A stretch of DNA of 64,000 nt from Parvularculaceae bacterium. Lineage in GTDB: Bacteria; Pseudomonadota; Alphaproteobacteria; Caulobacterales; Parvularculaceae. Shown here in pieces: positions 25,593 to 35,100 of the stretch (the stretch's first letter is position 1; each line of letters starts with the position of its first letter). Under the pieces are notes generated by a model, which worked only from the letters and a program-made list of their open reading frames with translations, searched no databases and was not told the DNA's origin. The stretch is taken from assembly GCA_028284065.1 (NCBI GenBank), contig JANQSJ010000003.1, positions 62,001 to 126,000 on the forward strand, read 5' to 3'. A program made the position numbers and the translations under genes.

Positions 25593-27944
25593 TTAGAACT
25601 CCTTGACCAGACGAATGCCATATTGACGTGGCGGCGCGACGCGCAGGATCTGCCCGCGCACCGAGAAGCCGTTGGTGAACGCGCCCGTGGCGTAGAGTTC
25701 ATTGGTGGCGTTTGTCACGAAGCCTTCGACGCGCCAGTCAGCCTCCTTGATGAAGCCGGCGCGGACATCAAGGCGATAGTAATCCTCAAGCACGAAGGCC
25801 GCTGAGCCGGCAGCAAGCACGTCCTGCCGATCCCCGGTGTAGACGCCCGTCGCCCGCACAAACGCATCGATCGACGAAGTCAAGCCAAACACATAGTCGG
25901 CGGTCAACGTTCCCTGCCAGCGCGGCGCATAGGGCAGCGTCAACCCGACCTGCGCTTGCGCATTTGCGCCGCCTTCGAGGGCGGTCAGCTCAGAGTCGAG
26001 AAACGACATGCCCCCCTGGAGCGTAAAGCCGTCAAACGGGTTCGCAATCAGGTCGAGTTCGAAACCGAAGGCTTCCGCCTCGCCATTGCCCGCAAACGGA
26101 ACGCCCGTCACAGGGTCGGCGATCGAGATTTGAATGTCCGTCCAATCGAGATAAAAGCCGGCTGCATTCAACACGAGTTTGTTGTCAAAGAAGTTCGTCT
26201 TTATGCCGATCTCGTAGTTGGTGATTTCTTCCGGCGCGAACGAAAGCTGTTCCGTTGCGCCGCTGAGGTCGACGTTCGTCAGCTGAAGGCCGCCCGGCCG
26301 ATAGCCAGTGGACACGGTTCCATAGACGTTGAAGCCGTTCGCCACATTGAAGACCGTGCTGGCGCGCCAGGTGAACTGATCGAAGTCGACTTCGCCCGAA
26401 GCGTCCGGAAACGCGTTTGACGGCGCGAACGGAATAGCCGTCCCAGGAAAGTTGATGTCCTGAATGTCGATGAGGTTCGCGACGCTCTGGCTTTCCTCAT
26501 CATAGTTGTAGCGGCCGCCGACCAGCACGTTCCACCAGTCATTTATTTCAAAGTCCACGTCGGCGAAGATGGCGTAGCCGAACGTGTCGGATTCATTCGA
26601 ATTCTGGGCCAGAATGCCGCCGCTGGGGGTCGGGACCGTGAAGTACGGGCTCGGAACCATGCTGAGGTCGGGGTCGGGGCCAGCAACAAGTGGAATGAGA
26701 AAATCCGGAATGAGCGTCGTCAGCTGGATGGTATCGCCCGCAAACGACCGCGACACCGAGTTTGAGTTACTGTAGGAAATGAATACGCCGCCGACATAAT
26801 CGAGGCGGTCGTCGCCATTGTTCTGGAACCGAAGTTCCGTGCTGGCGAATGTCGTCTCGCTCGCGCCCTCGGTCAGAACGTTGTTGAGGGACGAAAAGTC
26901 GCCGTCCCCTTCATTCACCTGCTCCGAGTAGGAAACGCCGGACACCCAGATGAGCGAATTGTCGCCAAAATCATAAGATACATTCAGGGTGCCAATCATA
27001 TTCTCCCGAACATTGAATTCGGGCGTATCGGTTTCGTTGAACTCCCCCTGCTCGGGAAAGAACGCAGGCAACGGAGTGGCGATATCTTCTGCGGTAAAGA
27101 GCGGGTTTAAGCCTGGGTTAATCACCGAGTTCACGAACAAACCAACGGTCCCGCCGGGCATGCCGTCAGGGACCTGGCTCTGCATCTGCTGGCTGAGGCG
27201 TTCATAAGAGGCCGAAGCCTTAATCGAGAGAGCTTCGTTCGGGTCTGATTGAACGCTCACGCGGAAGCCGTAGTTTTCCTGTTCGTCCTCCTGCGAGCCT
27301 GTTGTCGTCAGATTGTCGACCCAGCCATCGGTGCGGTCGTAAAAGCCGGAGACCAGCATCGCGGTGGTGTCCGTTAGGGGAATGTTCATCCGGCTTTGCA
27401 CGCCGAGGACGCCATTATTGCCGCGGTCGAATGCGATGCGTCCGGAAAACTCGTCCGTCGTCGGCGTCAGCGAGGTGATCGAGATTGCGCCGGCGACGAC
27501 GTTTCGGCCGAACGCGGTGCCCTGCGGCCCGCGAAGGACCTCGACCCGCTCCGGATCGACAAGGCGCGAACCGGCGAGCGCCGTCGACGCGCCGGTGGTG
27601 TCGAAACCATCGATATAGACGCCGAACGTGTTGGTGTTGCCGCCGAGATTGCCGATGCCGCGGATGCGGACGTTAATGCCGTCGCCGGAAGCGCCGTTCG
27701 TCTCGCCGGATAGGCCGGGCACCAGGTCCAGATAATCGGTGAGGTCGCGTATATCCTGACGATCGATAAATTCGTTATCAATGACGGCGACGGAAACCGG
27801 CACGTCCTCGAGCGCCTGTTCGCGCTTCTGCGCCGTCACGACAATGGTGTCCGTGGCGTCGTCCTGCGCGTACGCTGCGCCGCACAAAATCGCCGCGCAC
27901 GATGCGCCGCACGCAAGACTCGATAGTATTCCCTTAGACGTCAC
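25593..27944 (-). CDS. TonB-dependent outer membrane receptor
   Basis: 783 residues from a GTG with GGGAGGA upstream. Signal peptide about 1-26 (ending AYAQ), then the TonB-box region DTIVVTAQKREQ, the plug (VPVSVAVIDNEFID, INVRIRGIGN, RVEVLRGPQGTAFGRN) and a 22-strand-type barrel ending YGIRLVKEF. It should import a scarce ligand across the outer membrane. I see no FRAP or NPNL motif of haem receptors, so the ligand cannot be read off. It lies directly upstream of, and in the same direction as, the chelatase/ExbB operon but ends in its own terminator. The upstream region holds direct and inverted repeats. Confidence 0.92.
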   Translation of the reverse strand: MTSKGILSSLACGASCAAILCGAAYAQDDATDTIVVTAQKREQALEDVPVSVAVIDNEFIDRQDIRDLTDYLDLVPGLSGETNGASGDGINVRIRGIGNLGGNTNTFGVYIDGFDTTGASTALAGSRLVDPERVEVLRGPQGTAFGRNVVAGAISITSLTPTTDEFSGRIAFDRGNNGVLGVQSRMNIPLTDTTAMLVSGFYDRTDGWVDNLTTTGSQEDEQENYGFRVSVQSDPNEALSIKASASYERLSQQMQSQVPDGMPGGTVGLFVNSVINPGLNPLFTAEDIATPLPAFFPEQGEFNETDTPEFNVRENMIGTLNVSYDFGDNSLIWVSGVSYSEQVNEGDGDFSSLNNVLTEGASETTFASTELRFQNNGDDRLDYVGGVFISYSNSNSVSRSFAGDTIQLTTLIPDFLIPLVAGPDPDLSMVPSPYFTVPTPSGGILAQNSNESDTFGYAIFADVDFEINDWWNVLVGGRYNYDEESQSVANLIDIQDINFPGTAIPFAPSNAFPDASGEVDFDQFTWRASTVFNVANGFNVYGTVSTGYRPGGLQLTNVDLSGATEQLSFAPEEITNYEIGIKTNFFDNKLVLNAAGFYLDWTDIQISIADPVTGVPFAGNGEAEAFGFELDLIANPFDGFTLQGGMSFLDSELTALEGGANAQAQVGLTLPYAPRWQGTLTADYVFGLTSSIDAFVRATGVYTGDRQDVLAAGSAAFVLEDYYRLDVRAGFIKEADWRVEGFVTNATNELYATGAFTNGFSVRGQILRVAPPRQYGIRLVKEF

Positions 27945-27987
27945 GCCCTGTCCTCCCGTTTCCTTCTCGTCCGGCGCAAAAATGTTT

Positions 27988-28012
27988 CTGATCAGATGGG
28001 GCTGATCAGATG
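27988..28012. repeat. 11-bp direct repeat, possible operator
   Basis: CTGATCAGATG occurs twice, spaced by GGG, 44-68 bp upstream of the receptor start. Each copy contains the palindrome CTGATCAG. The 14-bp period and promoter-proximal position suggest a regulator binding site for the receptor gene. Confidence 0.6.
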
Positions 28013-28094
28013 ACGCGAGACGAGCCGACCCTACTTCGGCGCGTTATTATGGCGCAGCCTCGGGAGTTAGGCCGACACTTTCGTGCAACACTCT

Positions 28095-28159
28095 GGCGTT
28101 CTGATCGATTTTTACTTGCGTTAACCGCAAGAATGCTGCGCGCTGCACATCAGAACGCC
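28095..28159. repeat. nested inverted repeat upstream of the receptor gene
   Basis: Outer arms GGCGTTCTGAT (28095-28105) and ATCAGAACGCC (28149-28159) are perfect 11-bp inverted repeats. Inside them CTTGCG-TTAAC-CGCAAG (28115-28131) forms a second dyad. No T run follows on either strand, so it is not a standard terminator. It shares the CTGAT word with the direct repeat at 27988-28012. Confidence 0.65.
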
Positions 28160-28314
28160 GCCGCATACGTTACTTTGCGTACGAACTTCGTCGACCGCCG
28201 GCGTTTCCTCAGAAGAATACGGCTGGTTTCCCCGTCCCCACCGCAAGCGCGCATCGTCGGGGGTGCGGAAGATGCGTCCAGCGCGCCTGTGGCGCACGTC
28301 GTTAAGGACTGACG

Positions 28315-30060
28315 TTAACGCGACAGGATCTCGCCCGGCAGCGCGAACGTCCGCTCCCCGTCGTCAATCACGAATTCCCCGTTGACGAGCACATGAAGCA
28401 TGCCGCTGGCGTAGACGCTCGGCTCCAGATAGGTCGTGTTGTCGGCAAGGCGCTCCATGTCGAAGGCGGCGATGTCGGCCTTCATGCCGACGCGCAGGAG
28501 ACCACGATCACTGATGCTAAGGATCTCCGCAGGCAGGGCGGTAATCGACCGAATCGCCTCTTCAAGCGTTCCGACGCCCCGCTTCGCCGCGTAGTGGGCG
28601 AGCCGGCGCGGAAAGCTGCCGAAACAACGACGATGCGTGTCGACGTACTTTTTTTCGCCCACCGCCGCTTCCGGTAAAACGACCCACCCGTCGGTTGACG
28701 TCGCCGCCCAGGGCTGGCTGAGAAACGTCTCAATGTCCTTATCGGCCATGCTGATGGATCTCAGCTGTCCGCCGCCGCGGCGCGCCGGATCGCCTTCGAT
28801 TTGAAGGGCGATTGCCATCGCCACCGGATCGAGGCGGCGCAACGCCATTACGTCGGCGAAGGACTTGCCCACATAGTCGCTGTTTGGGTAATTCAGGATC
28901 AGGATGTTTTCCGGCCCGCCGCGCATGCCGATCTCGTGCGTCACGTCATCCGTCAGGTCTTGACGCCCCGCCGCGTCGAGCCCGGCGATCGTCTCCTCAA
29001 GCCGCGCCGTGAAATCGATGTCGTCATCGCCCTGCACCGGACCGTAGGCCCAACCGGGCAAGGCGGCGAAGCTGCCGTCTGAGCCGCTGCTGCTGTAAGG
29101 GTAGACGTCGATATAGACCCGGGCGCCCTCATCGCGCGCCGCCTGGATACGAGCGACGAGATCATCGCTGCGGCCGCGATATCGGCCCCACGCCTTCATG
29201 TGCGTGACGACCGACGTCGCGCCGGTCTCGCGCGCAACGGCGATCACTTCATCGACCGCGCGTTCTAGGGTCGGCGGATCAATCTCGCGAAACCTGCTCG
29301 GCCGATACCACATTGGCGCATCGCCCTGGCTTCTGATGTGGGCGATGAAAATGCCGCTATAGGCGGGCAGCGGGCGAGCCAGATCGATTTGCTCTTCCGC
29401 CGTCGAAAACGCGCCGCTGAAATACTCGCTGCCGACCGACAGTCCGAACGATCTGCCCGCCGCCATGTCGTCAATGATGATATCGCGCATTTCGGCGACT
29501 TCTTTGTCCGTGGCGGGACGTTCCTGATCATCGCCCATGACGATCGCGCGCAGGCCGTTATGCCCGTTTGTCAGGCCGATATTGGGGCCGACGCCGAGGC
29601 GTTCCAGCTTGCTGCGCTGCCGCGCAAGCGACGCGGGCTGCGCGCCGTCCGGATTGCCAAGCACGGTGGTGATCCCCTGACTGACGTAGTTCGCCGCAGC
29701 GCGCCGCCGCGGATCCTCGCTCAAGAGGCCGTTCTCTCCATATTCGGCGTCGACCACGTGCGCATGCAGGTCAATGAACCCGGGCGCGATGAAGTTGCCG
29801 CCGAGATCGATTTCCCGCGCGCCGACGCCCGTGGAAAGGTCGCCGATCGCTGCGATGCGGTCGCCGACTATTCCGACGTCGGCCTCGAATCGCGGCGCGC
29901 CGGACCCGTCGATAACGACGCCGTTCCTGAACAGAATGTCGAACTTGCGGGCGACGAACCTCTGGTCTTCGGCCAAGTCCGCCGCATGGACCGTCGCCAG
30001 CGAAATCAGCGCCGCACAGAAGATGGAGATAGTTCTGCTGGAGATTACATTAAGCAGCAC
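28315..30060 (-). CDS. exported N-acyl-D-amino-acid deacylase-like amidohydrolase
   Basis: About 581 residues from a GTG at 30060 (AAAGGG six bases upstream), which gives a good signal peptide ending ATVHA; an upstream GTG at 30147 would add 29 basic residues. Motifs are PGFIDLHAH (metal ligands), FIAHIRSQG and VVTHMKAWG (two more His), and ATSTDGW carrying the catalytic Asp, as in D-aminoacylases. The metal-bridging Cys of the usual GNCG is missing: the site reads GNPDG. The C-terminus RCFGSFPRRLAHYA is family-typical. It should hydrolyse N-acyl D-amino acids in the periplasm, but the altered metal site leaves activity uncertain. Confidence 0.82.
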   Translation of the reverse strand: MLLNVISSRTISIFCAALISLATVHAADLAEDQRFVARKFDILFRNGVVIDGSGAPRFEADVGIVGDRIAAIGDLSTGVGAREIDLGGNFIAPGFIDLHAHVVDAEYGENGLLSEDPRRRAAANYVSQGITTVLGNPDGAQPASLARQRSKLERLGVGPNIGLTNGHNGLRAIVMGDDQERPATDKEVAEMRDIIIDDMAAGRSFGLSVGSEYFSGAFSTAEEQIDLARPLPAYSGIFIAHIRSQGDAPMWYRPSRFREIDPPTLERAVDEVIAVARETGATSVVTHMKAWGRYRGRSDDLVARIQAARDEGARVYIDVYPYSSSGSDGSFAALPGWAYGPVQGDDDIDFTARLEETIAGLDAAGRQDLTDDVTHEIGMRGGPENILILNYPNSDYVGKSFADVMALRRLDPVAMAIALQIEGDPARRGGGQLRSISMADKDIETFLSQPWAATSTDGWVVLPEAAVGEKKYVDTHRRCFGSFPRRLAHYAAKRGVGTLEEAIRSITALPAEILSISDRGLLRVGMKADIAAFDMERLADNTTYLEPSVYASGMLHVLVNGEFVIDDGERTFALPGEILSR

Positions 30061-30151
30061 TATAGCGCCCTTTAGTTTTACTGGACGATCTTTGCCGTAC
30101 CGCGACCGGCGCGCACTTCGCGACACAATCGCCACTTCGCGGGTCACCTAA

Positions 30152-31114
30152 TCATGTAAGTCGAGTGGCGGCGCCGGCGTCTATGGCTTTTTGCAGGGCG
30201 ATGCGCGCCGCGGCGAGATCCTGAAGACCCATGCCCGTGCTGTCGAAGAGCGTTATCTCGTCGGCGTCGCCGCGCCCGCCATGATCGCCGGCGAGGACCG
30301 CGCCGAGCGGCGTCATCCTCTCCAGCGGCAGCGTTCCCGCAGCATGGGCGTGCTGACACTCGCCGAGAGACACCGCCTGCGCAGGCTCATCGCAGAAGAC
30401 CGAGGCGCGCGCCGGAATGCTGACGTCAAGCTCCTGCTTGCCCTTCGTGTCGGCGCCCATCGAGGCCACATGGGTTCCCGGCCGCAGCCAGTCACCTTCG
30501 ATCACAGGCTCGAACGAGGGCGTCACGGTAATGACGACGTCGCTCTCGGCCGCCATATCACGCGCCGCCACGGAGGCCGCATCAACGCCAAGATCGTGAA
30601 TCTGCTCTGCAAGGCGTGCGGCCGCGCCGTCATCCTTGTCCGCAATCAGGACGCGCTTGAACGCGCGCTCCTTCAGCGCCGCGGCGGCCTGGAACCAGCC
30701 CTGGCCGCCGGCGCCGAGAAGCCCGAGCGTCTCGGCGTCCGCCCGCGCGAGGCGCCGGATCGACAGCGCGCTTGCCGCCGCGGTCCTGAGCGCCGTCAGA
30801 TACGTTCCCCGGACAAGAGCGTGAGGCCCGCCGGTTTCAGGGTCGAAGAGAACGATCGTCGACTGATGATTGGCGATGCCGCGCGCCCGGTTGCCGGGCC
30901 ACAGCCCGCCGGCTTTAACGCCAAGCGTCGGCCCCGACCTGTCAAAGCCGGACTTGAACCCGAATATCGCATCCGCATAGCCGAGCGTCTCGCGCACCAC
31001 GGGGAAGTTCGACGCCTCGCCCTTCGCCAATGCGATGAACGCTTCGGCCACCGCAGCCGTCACGTCCCCTTGCGTCACATGCGCCTTTACGGCGTCTTCA
31101 GATACATAGTACAC
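30152..31114 (-). CDS. ornithine cyclodeaminase / mu-crystallin family protein
   Basis: 320 residues from a GTG at 31114 with AAGGAAAGAGG upstream. The NAD(P)-binding motif LGLLGAGGQGWFQAAA sits mid-protein; GIANHQSTIVLFDPETGGP and RTAAASALSIRRLA are characteristic of the ornithine cyclodeaminase/mu-crystallin group. Members act as ketimine or alanine dehydrogenases or cyclodeaminases. It lies between an amidohydrolase and a PLP ammonia-lyase on the same strand, with gaps of 25 bp and under 100 bp, so an amino-acid or imine catabolic role is likely. Exact substrate is unknown. Confidence 0.87.
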   Translation of the reverse strand: MYYVSEDAVKAHVTQGDVTAAVAEAFIALAKGEASNFPVVRETLGYADAIFGFKSGFDRSGPTLGVKAGGLWPGNRARGIANHQSTIVLFDPETGGPHALVRGTYLTALRTAAASALSIRRLARADAETLGLLGAGGQGWFQAAAALKERAFKRVLIADKDDGAAARLAEQIHDLGVDAASVAARDMAAESDVVITVTPSFEPVIEGDWLRPGTHVASMGADTKGKQELDVSIPARASVFCDEPAQAVSLGECQHAHAAGTLPLERMTPLGAVLAGDHGGRGDADEITLFDSTGMGLQDLAAARIALQKAIDAGAATRLT

Positions 31115-31139
31115 TGAGGGCCTCTTTCCTTTTTCGCAT

Positions 31140-32105
31140 TCAGCCGGAAATGATCTCTGCGAAGACCCCGGGGTCGACATTGCCGCCGCTAATGACGACC
31201 GCCACGGCGTCGGCCTCCAGCTTGCCGGTCAGAAGCGCCGCCAGGGCGACCGCCCCGCCCGGCTCGCAAACAAGCTTCAGCTCTGAAAATGCGAACCGCA
31301 TCGCATCGCGCGCTTCATCGTCGGTGACGACAAGGCCGCCGGCCAGCAGGCGCTGATTGATCGGAAAGGTGAGCGCCCCCGGCTTCGGCGCCAGAAGCGC
31401 ATCGCAGATCGAGCGCGCGTCCGGATCGTTGCCGACCCGTTCCCCGGCGACGAACGAGCGCGCATGATCGTCAAAGCCCGCCGGCTCCACCGCGTAAACG
31501 TCCGTATCCGGGCTTAGCTCCTTGATCGCCGTGGCGCTGCCCGCGACAAGGCCTCCCCCGCCGCAGCAGACGAGGACGGCGTTGAAGGCGACGCCCGCCG
31601 CCTTTCCCTGCTCCGCGATTTCAAGTCCGCACGTCCCCTGCCCCGCGATGATGTCTTCGTCATCGAAGGAAGGGACAAGCGTCGCGCCGCGCTCCTCAGC
31701 GAGGCGCGTGGCGATCTCCTCACGGCTTTCGGTATACCGATCGTAAGGAACGACCTCCGCGCCATAGGCCTTGGTGTTGGCGACCTTAATCGCCGGGGCG
31801 TCGGCCGGCATGACGATGGCGGCAGGCGCGCCTATGAGCTTCGCGGCGGCCGCAACGCCCTGCGCATGGTTGCCGGACGACCAGGCGACGACCCCGGCCC
31901 GCTTTTCCTCCTCCGTAAGCTGCGCGAGCCGATTATAGGCGCCGCGAAACTTGAACGAGCCGGTTCGCTGAAGATTCTCCGGCTTCACGAAGACCCTCGC
32001 GCCGATGCGCGCATCAAGCGCAGGAAAGCTTAAAAGCGGCGTGCGAACAGCCATGCCGTCGATGCGCGCGGCGGCCGCCTCCACGTCCCTGAATTCCACT
32101 GTCAT
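31140..32105 (-). CDS. PLP-dependent threonine dehydratase / serine racemase-type ammonia-lyase
   Basis: 321 residues, a fold-type II PLP enzyme without a regulatory ACT domain. The Schiff-base Lys is in GSFKFRGAYNRL, followed by SSGNHAQGVA, the phosphate-binding CGGGGLVAG and EPGGAVALAAL. The compact length matches catabolic threonine/serine dehydratases, serine racemases and threo-3-hydroxyaspartate ammonia-lyases. Its partners (D-aminoacylase-like and mu-crystallin-like proteins) suggest breakdown of hydroxy-amino acids, perhaps of D configuration. Specificity cannot be decided from sequence. Confidence 0.87.
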   Translation of the reverse strand: MTVEFRDVEAAAARIDGMAVRTPLLSFPALDARIGARVFVKPENLQRTGSFKFRGAYNRLAQLTEEEKRAGVVAWSSGNHAQGVAAAAKLIGAPAAIVMPADAPAIKVANTKAYGAEVVPYDRYTESREEIATRLAEERGATLVPSFDDEDIIAGQGTCGLEIAEQGKAAGVAFNAVLVCCGGGGLVAGSATAIKELSPDTDVYAVEPAGFDDHARSFVAGERVGNDPDARSICDALLAPKPGALTFPINQRLLAGGLVVTDDEARDAMRFAFSELKLVCEPGGAVALAALLTGKLEADAVAVVISGGNVDPGVFAEIISG

Positions 32106-32158
32106 GCGGGCGTCCTCTCCTGCTCCATACTGACGAAACCGCCTGCTCCAAAGCTCGC

Positions 32159-35100
32159 TTACTCGGCGCTTTCCGCCGATAACGCCGCCGCCGCCGCGCG
32201 CGCGGCGTCAACGTCCTTCATGACGGCGGCGAGTTCGTCTTCCAGCCGTTCCAGCACCGCCGCCTGCCCCGCCGTGGGCGGCCCGTCGCTAAAGGTGAAG
32301 GATTGCTGCAGGCCGGCGATCCTGTCGTTCAGCTGGATGGGATAGGCGATCTTGTCCTTGGGGCTCTCGTTCTTGACCTGATAGAGCCGCTTCTCAACAT
32401 CGCCAAGTCGGGACAGCGCCGCCGCGCAGGCGTCATTCGGCGCCGCGCCGCAACTCCCGCCCTCAAGCGCGGCCCGCAAGCGGCGGATCTCGATAACCGC
32501 CTTGTTGGCGCGATCGGCGGCGTCGCGCGCGCGCAGGGCGAGCGCCTCCTGACGCTGAAGGTCCTGTCGCGTTACGTCCCTCTCCAGCCGGGGGTCCATC
32601 TCGATGCTGACGTCGGCGTCAAATTGACGGCCGTCAGCCGTTAACCGCGCGATGTACCGGCCGGGCGCCGCGAGCGGCCCAATGGCCGGCGTCAGGCTTT
32701 CGAGGATCATGCCGGGAAAAACCGCCGCTCCGTCGTGGCTTAGGCGCCAGCGAAACCGATGTCCGCCGGCGGCGAGCGGCCGCGCGTCGAACAGCGTGCG
32801 GATGGCTTGACCATTGCGATCCAGAATCTGAAGGCCCGCCGCCGTCACCGGCGCATCCGCCTCGAAATAGATCGACGCTTCCTGAAGGCGCCTTATGCCC
32901 GGCGCGCCGGCGACGAAGAGCGGGCCGTCCGCCTCGGCCTCCAGCGATGCGCGAAGGAGGTCGAGCCCGTCGAGCACATAAAAGCCGCGCCCATGCGTGG
33001 CGATGACAAGCTCGTCGCCCCGCACCTCAAGTCCCGAGACGTGGACATCCGGCAGGTTAAGCGCTGCGTCAATCCAGCTCTCGCCATCATCGACCGAAAC
33101 GAAAACGCCATGCTCCGTCCCGATATAGAGGAGCCCTTGCCGCTCAGGATCTTCACGGACGGCGTGAACGAAATCGCCGTCCGGCAGGCCGCCGTCGATC
33201 CGCCGCCAGCTCGCGCCATAGTCGGACGTCGCATAGACGTACGGCGCGCGGTCGCCCATTTCGTAGCGCTTGATGGCGGCGTAGGCGCGCGCAGGCTCAT
33301 GATGCGAGGCGTCGATGAAGCTGATGCGCGTGTTTGTCGGAATGTCAGAAGGCGTTACGTCCCGCCAGTCGCCGCCGCCGTTTTGAGTCAGGTGAATGAG
33401 CCCGTCGTCGGACCCAGTCCAGATGACGTCCGCTTCAAACCGCGACGGCGCGATCGTGTAGAGCGTCGCGTAGACTTCCGGCCCATCCTGGTCGAGGAGC
33501 ACGGGTCCGCCCGTCTCGCCGAGGGTATCCGGATCGGCGCGCGTGAGATCGCCGCTTATCGGCTTCCATTCCTCGCCGCCGTCTTCCGTCCGCCACAGCC
33601 GCTGCGAGCCGGCGTAAAGCGACTTGCCGCCGACGTCTGAGAACACGATCGGGAATGTCCAGTTCCAGCGATCCTCCATGGACGCCGCCGTCTGTCCCAT
33701 GACGACATAGGGATAGGGGTGAACCTCGGCCATCCGCTCCGTCTCCCGATCGTAGCGCGAGAGCGAGTTCGTCGCGCCCACATAGAAGACGCCTTTCTCG
33801 TCCGGATCGGCGGCGACATAGCCCATCTCGCTGCCGGCGATCGTATAGTAGTCCGTATACCTGTCCTTGACGCCAGGAAAGCGCGTGCGGCTGGCGACGC
33901 AGATGGTCGTATTGTCCTGCTGCGCGCCGCAGATATGGTACGGAACGTCGTTCGTCGTCGTCACACGATAGATCTGCGCGGTGGAATAGTCCTGCGCGGT
34001 CCAGGTCGCGCCGCCATTGACGGTGACGCTGCCGCCGCCGTCGTCAGCGACGATCATGCGGTCCGGATTTGTCGGATCAATCCACAGATCGTGAATGTCC
34101 GCGTGCCGGGTCGGGATCGACGTGAACGACCGCCCGCCATCGGTGGATCGCTCCAGCTTGAAGCTCAGCACATAGACCTTGTCGCGGTCCTTCGGGTCGG
34201 GCCGCACCTGCATGAAGTAAAACGACCGCTGCCAGAGCTTGCGCGCGCCGTTCACATGCGCCCAGGTCGCGCCGCCATCGTCGGAGCGGTATAGCCCGCC
34301 CTTCTTGGCCTCGATATTGGCGTAGACGCGCATCGGGTCAGCCGGCGAGACGGCTATCGTCATCTTGCCGAGCGGCCCTTCTGGCAGGCCCGGATTGCCC
34401 GTGATTTCCCGCCAGCTGTCGCCGCCGTCAGTAGACGTATAAATGGCGGACTGCGGCCCGCCGCTCCACAGCTTCCAAGGCTTTCGGTAGACCTGCCATA
34501 TTGTCGCAAAGAGCCGGTCCGGATTTCGCGGGTCCATGGAAAGATCGATGGCGCCTGCCTCGGCCGACTTGAAAAGGACTTTCTCCCAGCTCTCCCCGCC
34601 GTCCCGCGTGCGGTAAACGCCGCGCGCGTCATTGGGCGCGAACGGATCGCCGAGCGCAGCCGCATAGACGATGTCAGGGTTTTTCGGGTGCACCCGGATC
34701 GTCGTGATGGTCTTCGTCGCCGCAAGGCCCATATGCCGCCAGGTGGCGCCGCCGTCGACGGATTTGTAAACCCCGTCGCCCTGCATGACGTTCGCGCGCA
34801 ACTGCCCCTCGCCCATGCCGATATAGACGATGTCGGGGTTTGACGGCGCGATCGCGACGGCGCCGACCGAAGAGCTGTCGATCTGGCCGTCGGTGACGGG
34901 CCGCCACGCGCCGCCGCCGTCCGTCGTCTTCCAGAGGCCGCCGCCGGTCGCGCCGAAATAGGCCTCATGCGGACGCGCCGCGCTGCCGGCAACGGCGATC
35001 GACCGGCCGCCGCGCTCAGGCCCCACATTGCGCCATTCAAGCGTCGACATGAGTTCGCTCACGTCGCGCGCGGCGCTTGCCGGCGAAAGCGACGCCGCCG

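Larger units (their letters stand above)
27945..28314. other. gene-free region with clustered repeats upstream of the receptor
   Basis: The 370 bases between the TonB receptor start and the stop of the next minus-strand gene hold no credible gene. They contain the 11-bp direct repeat at 27988-28012 and the nested inverted repeat at 28095-28159, and presumably the receptor promoter, although no convincing -35/-10 pair is evident. Confidence 0.6.
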
